In this document: one piece after another, positions 60,801 to 64,000 of the stretch | Position numbering within the stretch: position 1 is the stretch's first letter | How the letters are laid out: the number at the start of each line of letters is the position of its first letter | Source: DASUFE01 sp036274675 | GTDB lineage: Bacteria; Pseudomonadota; Gammaproteobacteria; HTCC5015 | Assembly: GCA_036274675.1 (NCBI GenBank) | Contig: DASUFE010000122.1 | Span: 75,982-139,981 of the forward strand | Length of the DNA stretch: 64,000 bases | Direction: 5' to 3' | Made by a program: the position numbers and the translations under genes | The notes under the pieces: generated by a model | What the model saw: the letters and a program-made list of their open reading frames with translations, nothing else | Told to the model about the DNA's origin: nothing | Databases searched by the model: none

Positions 60801-61532
60801 CTATTTTAGCAAATCCCCGGACAGAGCCTGGCAGGCCGTCAGGGCCACGATGCCGGCCGTTTCGGTGCGCAGGATACGCGGGCCCAGTCGTACCGGCGCG
60901 CAGCCGTGTCTTTCGGCAAGCTCGATCTCCGGGCGGCTGAAACCGCCCTCGGGTCCCGTGAGCAGGGTGATCAGATCCAGTTTCCGCGGCGAGAATTTGC
61001 CGGTAGCTTCCGGGTCCAGGATAAAACGCCCTGCCGCATCATCCTTGCGGTGAGTATCCAGCCACTCGGCCAGCGATATTGGCTCGTTCAGCAGCGGCAG
61101 GGCGCAGCGGCCCGATTGCTCGCAGGCGCTGATGACGATGCCCCGCCAGTGGGCCATCTTCTTTTCACGCGCACGCGCATCCATTTTCTGGCTGCGCTCG
61201 GAATAAAGGGGGGAGATCTCGGTGACGCCGAGCTCGACCGCTTTCTGCAGCGTGATGTCCATGCGGTCGCCGCGGGAGACCGCCTGCGCCAGATGCAGCT
61301 TGAGCTTCGACTCGCGGTCGGTGTCCTGAAAGGACAGGACTTCGACCTTGGCCGTTTTTTTCTCGACCCGCAGCCGCCCGCTGTATTCGCCGCCGCGATT
61401 GTTGAACAGCATTACCTCGGCCTCGTTCTGCATGCGCAGCACATGCACCAGGTGATGATAGTTGCGCTCGTCCAGGATCACGTTGATCCCCGGGGCCAGC
61501 GCCGAATCCACATATATTCGAGGTGTCCCCAT
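60801..61532 (-). CDS. rsmE: 16S rRNA (uracil-1498-N3)-methyltransferase
   Basis: 243 residues from the ATG at 61532, one base after the bioA stop. SPOUT methyltransferase: PRIYVDSALAPGINVILDER, YHHLVHVLRMQNEAEVMLFN, KAVELGVTEISPLYSERSQ, and the knot region LLTGPEGGFSRPEIELAER with LGPRILRTETAG. It methylates U1498 of 16S rRNA. The bioA-rsmE pairing is the same as in Pseudomonas. Confidence 0.95.
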   Translation of the reverse strand: MGTPRIYVDSALAPGINVILDERNYHHLVHVLRMQNEAEVMLFNNRGGEYSGRLRVEKKTAKVEVLSFQDTDRESKLKLHLAQAVSRGDRMDITLQKAVELGVTEISPLYSERSQKMDARAREKKMAHWRGIVISACEQSGRCALPLLNEPISLAEWLDTHRKDDAAGRFILDPEATGKFSPRKLDLITLLTGPEGGFSRPEIELAERHGCAPVRLGPRILRTETAGIVALTACQALSGDLLK

Positions 61533-61533
61533 G

Positions 61534-62883
61534 TCAGTCCTTGGTCGCCAGGTGGATGCCTTCAATCGCTACCTTTGCCAGGTGCTCGATTTCGCCGGGT
61601 TTGATGATATAGGGCGGCATAAAATAAATCACGTTGCCGAGCGGCCGCAACAACACCTCGTGCCGCAATGCGTATTCGTAGACCCTGAGTCCGCGGCGCT
61701 CCTGCCAGGGAAAGGGCGTGCGTTTCTTTTTGTCCTGCGCCATTTCGATCGCGAGTATCATGCCGTGCTGGCGTATTTCAGCGATACGAGGGTGATCCTC
61801 CAATGGTGCGACCGCCGCTTTCATCCGGGTGGCAAGCTCGCGGTTGGCGGCGATCACGCCGTCGCGGGCGAACAATTCGAGGGTGGCGAGCGCGGCGCTG
61901 CAGGCCAGTGCGTTCCCGGTATAGCTATGTGAATGCAGGAACGCCTTGAGAGTGGCGTAATCGTCGTAGAACGCCGCGTAAATATCGTCGGTCGTAACGA
62001 CCGCGGAAAGGGGCAGATAACCGCCGGTCAGGCCCTTGGCCAGGCAGATGAAATCCGGCGTGATACCGGCCTGTTCGCAGGCGAACAGCGTGCCGGTACG
62101 GCCGAAGCCGGTGGCGATCTCATCGGCGATCAGGTGCACGCCGTATTCGTCGCAGGCCGCGCGCAGAAGATCGAGGTAAACGGGATCATACATGCGCATA
62201 TAGCCGGCGCATTGCACCAGCGGCTCGACGATCACCGCGCAGACTTCCTTATGATGTCTCTCCAAGGCGCGGCGCATAGGTTCGAACATCCTGATGCTGT
62301 GCTCGCGGTCGGTCGCGCCGGGTTCCTTGTGGAAGCAATCCGGCGAGGGCACGCTGATCACATCCAGCAGCAGTGGACGATAGGTCTTCTTGTACAGCTC
62401 CACGTCCCCGACCGAGAGGGCTCCCAAGGTTTCGCCGTGGTAACTGTTGCTGAGCGCGACAAATTTGGTTTTGCCGTGCTCGCCGCGGTTATGCCAGTAG
62501 TGGAAGCTCATTTTGAGCGCGATCTCGACCGCCGCCGAGCCGTTGTCGGCGTAGAAGCAGCGCGAGAGTCCTTTAGGCAGCAGCGCGATCAGTTGCTCGG
62601 AGAGTTCGACTACGGGCTCGTGCGTGAAGCCGGCGAGTATCACGTGCTCCAGACTCTCCAGCTGTCGGCGGATCGCCTGGCTGATGTGCGGGTTGTTGTG
62701 CCCGAACAGATTGACCCACCAGGAACTCACTGCATCGAGATAGCGCCTCCCGTCGAAATCCTCCAGCCAGACCCCGTAACCGCGCTTGATGGGTATCGGC
62801 GGCAGCCGCTCGTGATCCTTCATCTGCGTGCAGGGATGCCACAGCACTGCCAGATCACGATCAATGATTTCTTTATTGTTCAT
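61534..62883 (-). CDS. bioA: Adenosylmethionine-8-amino-7-oxononanoate aminotransferase
   Basis: 449 residues, class III aminotransferase. BioA features: LWHPCTQMKDHERLPPIPIK, YLDAVSSWWVNLFGHNNPHI, the PLP aspartate in IADEIATGFGRTGT and the PLP lysine in CLAKGLTGGYLPLSAV. It makes 7,8-diaminopelargonate in biotin synthesis. No other bio genes are in the window. Confidence 0.96.
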   Translation of the reverse strand: MNNKEIIDRDLAVLWHPCTQMKDHERLPPIPIKRGYGVWLEDFDGRRYLDAVSSWWVNLFGHNNPHISQAIRRQLESLEHVILAGFTHEPVVELSEQLIALLPKGLSRCFYADNGSAAVEIALKMSFHYWHNRGEHGKTKFVALSNSYHGETLGALSVGDVELYKKTYRPLLLDVISVPSPDCFHKEPGATDREHSIRMFEPMRRALERHHKEVCAVIVEPLVQCAGYMRMYDPVYLDLLRAACDEYGVHLIADEIATGFGRTGTLFACEQAGITPDFICLAKGLTGGYLPLSAVVTTDDIYAAFYDDYATLKAFLHSHSYTGNALACSAALATLELFARDGVIAANRELATRMKAAVAPLEDHPRIAEIRQHGMILAIEMAQDKKKRTPFPWQERRGLRVYEYALRHEVLLRPLGNVIYFMPPYIIKPGEIEHLAKVAIEGIHLATKD

Positions 62884-62916
62884 GTGAGAAAAATACTTCT
62901 CTCATGGGATGTTAAA

Positions 62917-63687
62917 TTATGGCGGCTGCGAATATTGGTAACCTTCAAAAACTGTTTCAAGATCAAACCGGCAATAGTTTTTTTCGCAATTTTCACGAAC
63001 AATGGCGTAATTAAAATTTACATGGTCTCCATACGAAGGACCATAGCCCAAAAAAACGTAATAAAAACATTCTTTTCCATGTTTAACTGCCTGGCAGGTT
63101 CCGTTTAGTTCGGTGACGTTATCAAGTACCTTGGTTTTTAACTTCGACTTATTTATTTTCACCCCTGAGGAGGAGGCTACCATGCCGTCTATATCGTTAT
63201 TAGTCATATTCCCTCTGATCGGGACTACATAGAAGTATTGAAACTCATCATCGTCAGGAAGCGATCTCAGATAATTCACCAGCGAATATGCTGTTTGTGG
63301 AGCCATCCAGTTAAAAGGGATATACCGAATTTCACCATTGTACTTTGTCAACAATTCGTTAAATTCACATAACATATGGCTTTCCGATGGCCCATCGGGG
63401 AAATGCACTTCCGAATAGTATTCGTAACAATTTCTTTTGATATAGACGATTCCGGGTTCTGGATTCTGGTCGTCATACTCCTGTTCGAATTTTGCAAGCA
63501 GTTGCTTGTTTTGTTCCTCGTTCAGGTCGTACCGCGCGCCTTTGTCGATCCCATATGCTGACGCCCGGGGATATTTGTTTACAACCATAAGTATGTCGTA
63601 ACGCGGTGGATCGTAGTATGTTGTTCTTAAGCTGGAACAGGCTGGGAGCAGCATTGAAAGAGTCAAGATAACGGCTGTTCGTATCAT
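62917..63687 (-). CDS. Hypothetical lipoprotein, Tyr- and Asn-rich
   Basis: 256 residues. Signal with lipobox LLPAC (Cys17), then a soluble part with several Cys and many Tyr residues (YIKRNCYEYYSEVHFPDG, CFYYVFLGYGPSYGDHVNF). I do not recognise the family. The gene is visibly more A/T-rich than its neighbours bioA and metF, which may indicate recent acquisition. It is probably monocistronic. Confidence 0.65.
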   Translation of the reverse strand: MIRTAVILTLSMLLPACSSLRTTYYDPPRYDILMVVNKYPRASAYGIDKGARYDLNEEQNKQLLAKFEQEYDDQNPEPGIVYIKRNCYEYYSEVHFPDGPSESHMLCEFNELLTKYNGEIRYIPFNWMAPQTAYSLVNYLRSLPDDDEFQYFYVVPIRGNMTNNDIDGMVASSSGVKINKSKLKTKVLDNVTELNGTCQAVKHGKECFYYVFLGYGPSYGDHVNFNYAIVRENCEKNYCRFDLETVFEGYQYSQPP

Positions 63688-63751
63688 CGAAACATCCTCT
63701 TGGCGGCAGAATGCTTTTTGGCCATTGGCCGGGCGATTGCCAATGCTGAAT

Positions 63752-64000
63752 TCAAGTATTGCTGAGTCCCAGATTATGCCAGATTGTAACGGTGGGTTCG
63801 GCCTGGTTCATAGTGTAGAAGTGCAGTCCCGGGGCGCCCGCTTTCAGCAGTTGCTCGCTGAGTTGCGTCACCACTTCGATGCCGAAGGCCTTGATGGATT
63901 CGGCGTCCTCGCCGTAAGCCTCGAGCCGCTTGCGGATCCAGCGCGGGATTTCCGCGCCGCAGCGGTCGGAGAAACGCGCCAGGTTTTCGTAATTGGTGAT
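63752..64000 (-). CDS. metF: Methylenetetrahydrofolate reductase, C-terminal part
   Basis: 83 codons before the stop, the rest lies beyond the right edge. The sequence ITNYENLARFSDRCGAEIPR, then LLKAGAPGLHFYTMNQAEPT and the end IWHNLGL is the typical MetF C-terminus. The enzyme reduces methylene-THF to methyl-THF for methionine synthesis. Confidence 0.92.
   Translation of the reverse strand: MTNYENLARFSDRCGAEIPRWIRKRLEAYGEDAESIKAFGIEVVTQLSEQLLKAGAPGLHFYTMNQAEPTVTIWHNLGLSNT

Noticed and set aside
61933..63108. 391-codon plus-strand frame over bioA
   Set aside because: Antisense to bioA with no motif, no ribosome binding site and an end in A/T-rich sequence of the next gene.

Overview
The window is GC-rich, gene-dense chromosomal DNA of a Gram-negative bacterium, very probably a gammaproteobacterium. 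The evidence is the backbone: metW-metX, yggU, yggT, proC, yggS, pilT, pilU, then pyrC'-pyrB, ruvX, algH, a tonB-like gene, gshB, pilG-pilH-pilI-pilJ-chpA-chpC, rsmE, bioA and metF. That order closely follows the pilT to metF region known from Pseudomonas aeruginosa. Differences such as gshA next to gshB, a third PilT-type ATPase and no pyrR, pilK or chpB suggest another lineage. Genus cannot be told from the sequence alone.

Layout. 1-8.4 kb: end of an unrecognised membrane-anchored protein, a patatin-like lipase and an alpha/beta-hydrolase lipoprotein, a small DUF486 membrane protein, a secreted subtilisin with a separate propeptide-like lipoprotein, HspQ and a TerB-like protein. 8.4-13.7 kb: an HU-like protein and the metX-metW / yggU-yggT-proC-yggS genes, all on the minus strand. 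13.9-17.5 kb: three PilT/PilU family retraction ATPases in a row. 17.8-41.7 kb: a pectin/uronate utilisation island. 41.8-49.4 kb: pyrimidine, RuvX, AlgH, TonB-like and glutathione genes on the minus strand. 49.7-59.1 kb: the Pil-Chp chemosensory operon controlling type IV pili. 59.1-64 kb: an acetyltransferase inside a long inverted repeat, small hypothetical genes, rsmE, bioA, a lipoprotein and the end of metF.

How the island works. A GH28 polygalacturonase and a lipoprotein with a GH105 domain would break down pectic chains outside the cytoplasm or at the cell surface, a TonB-dependent receptor would take up oligomers, and an MFS hexuronate transporter would import monomers. UxaC, UxaB and UxaA convert galacturonate to 2-keto-3-deoxygluconate (KDG). 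KduI and KduD feed the unsaturated-uronate branch into the same KDG, and KdgK phosphorylates it. KDPG aldolase and pectate lyases are not in the window. Two regulators are encoded, a LacI-type and a GntR/FCD-type. Two matching families of inverted-repeat sites lie in front of island genes and suggest which regulator controls what.

The intergenic spaces are unusually rich in repeats. The main family has arms built of about three 9-bp units of the form CTCYGTGNN, usually as inverted pairs, and in several cases the repeat lies directly against the start of the next gene and seems to provide its Shine-Dalgarno sequence. I saw no tRNA, rRNA, CRISPR array, integrase or transposase.
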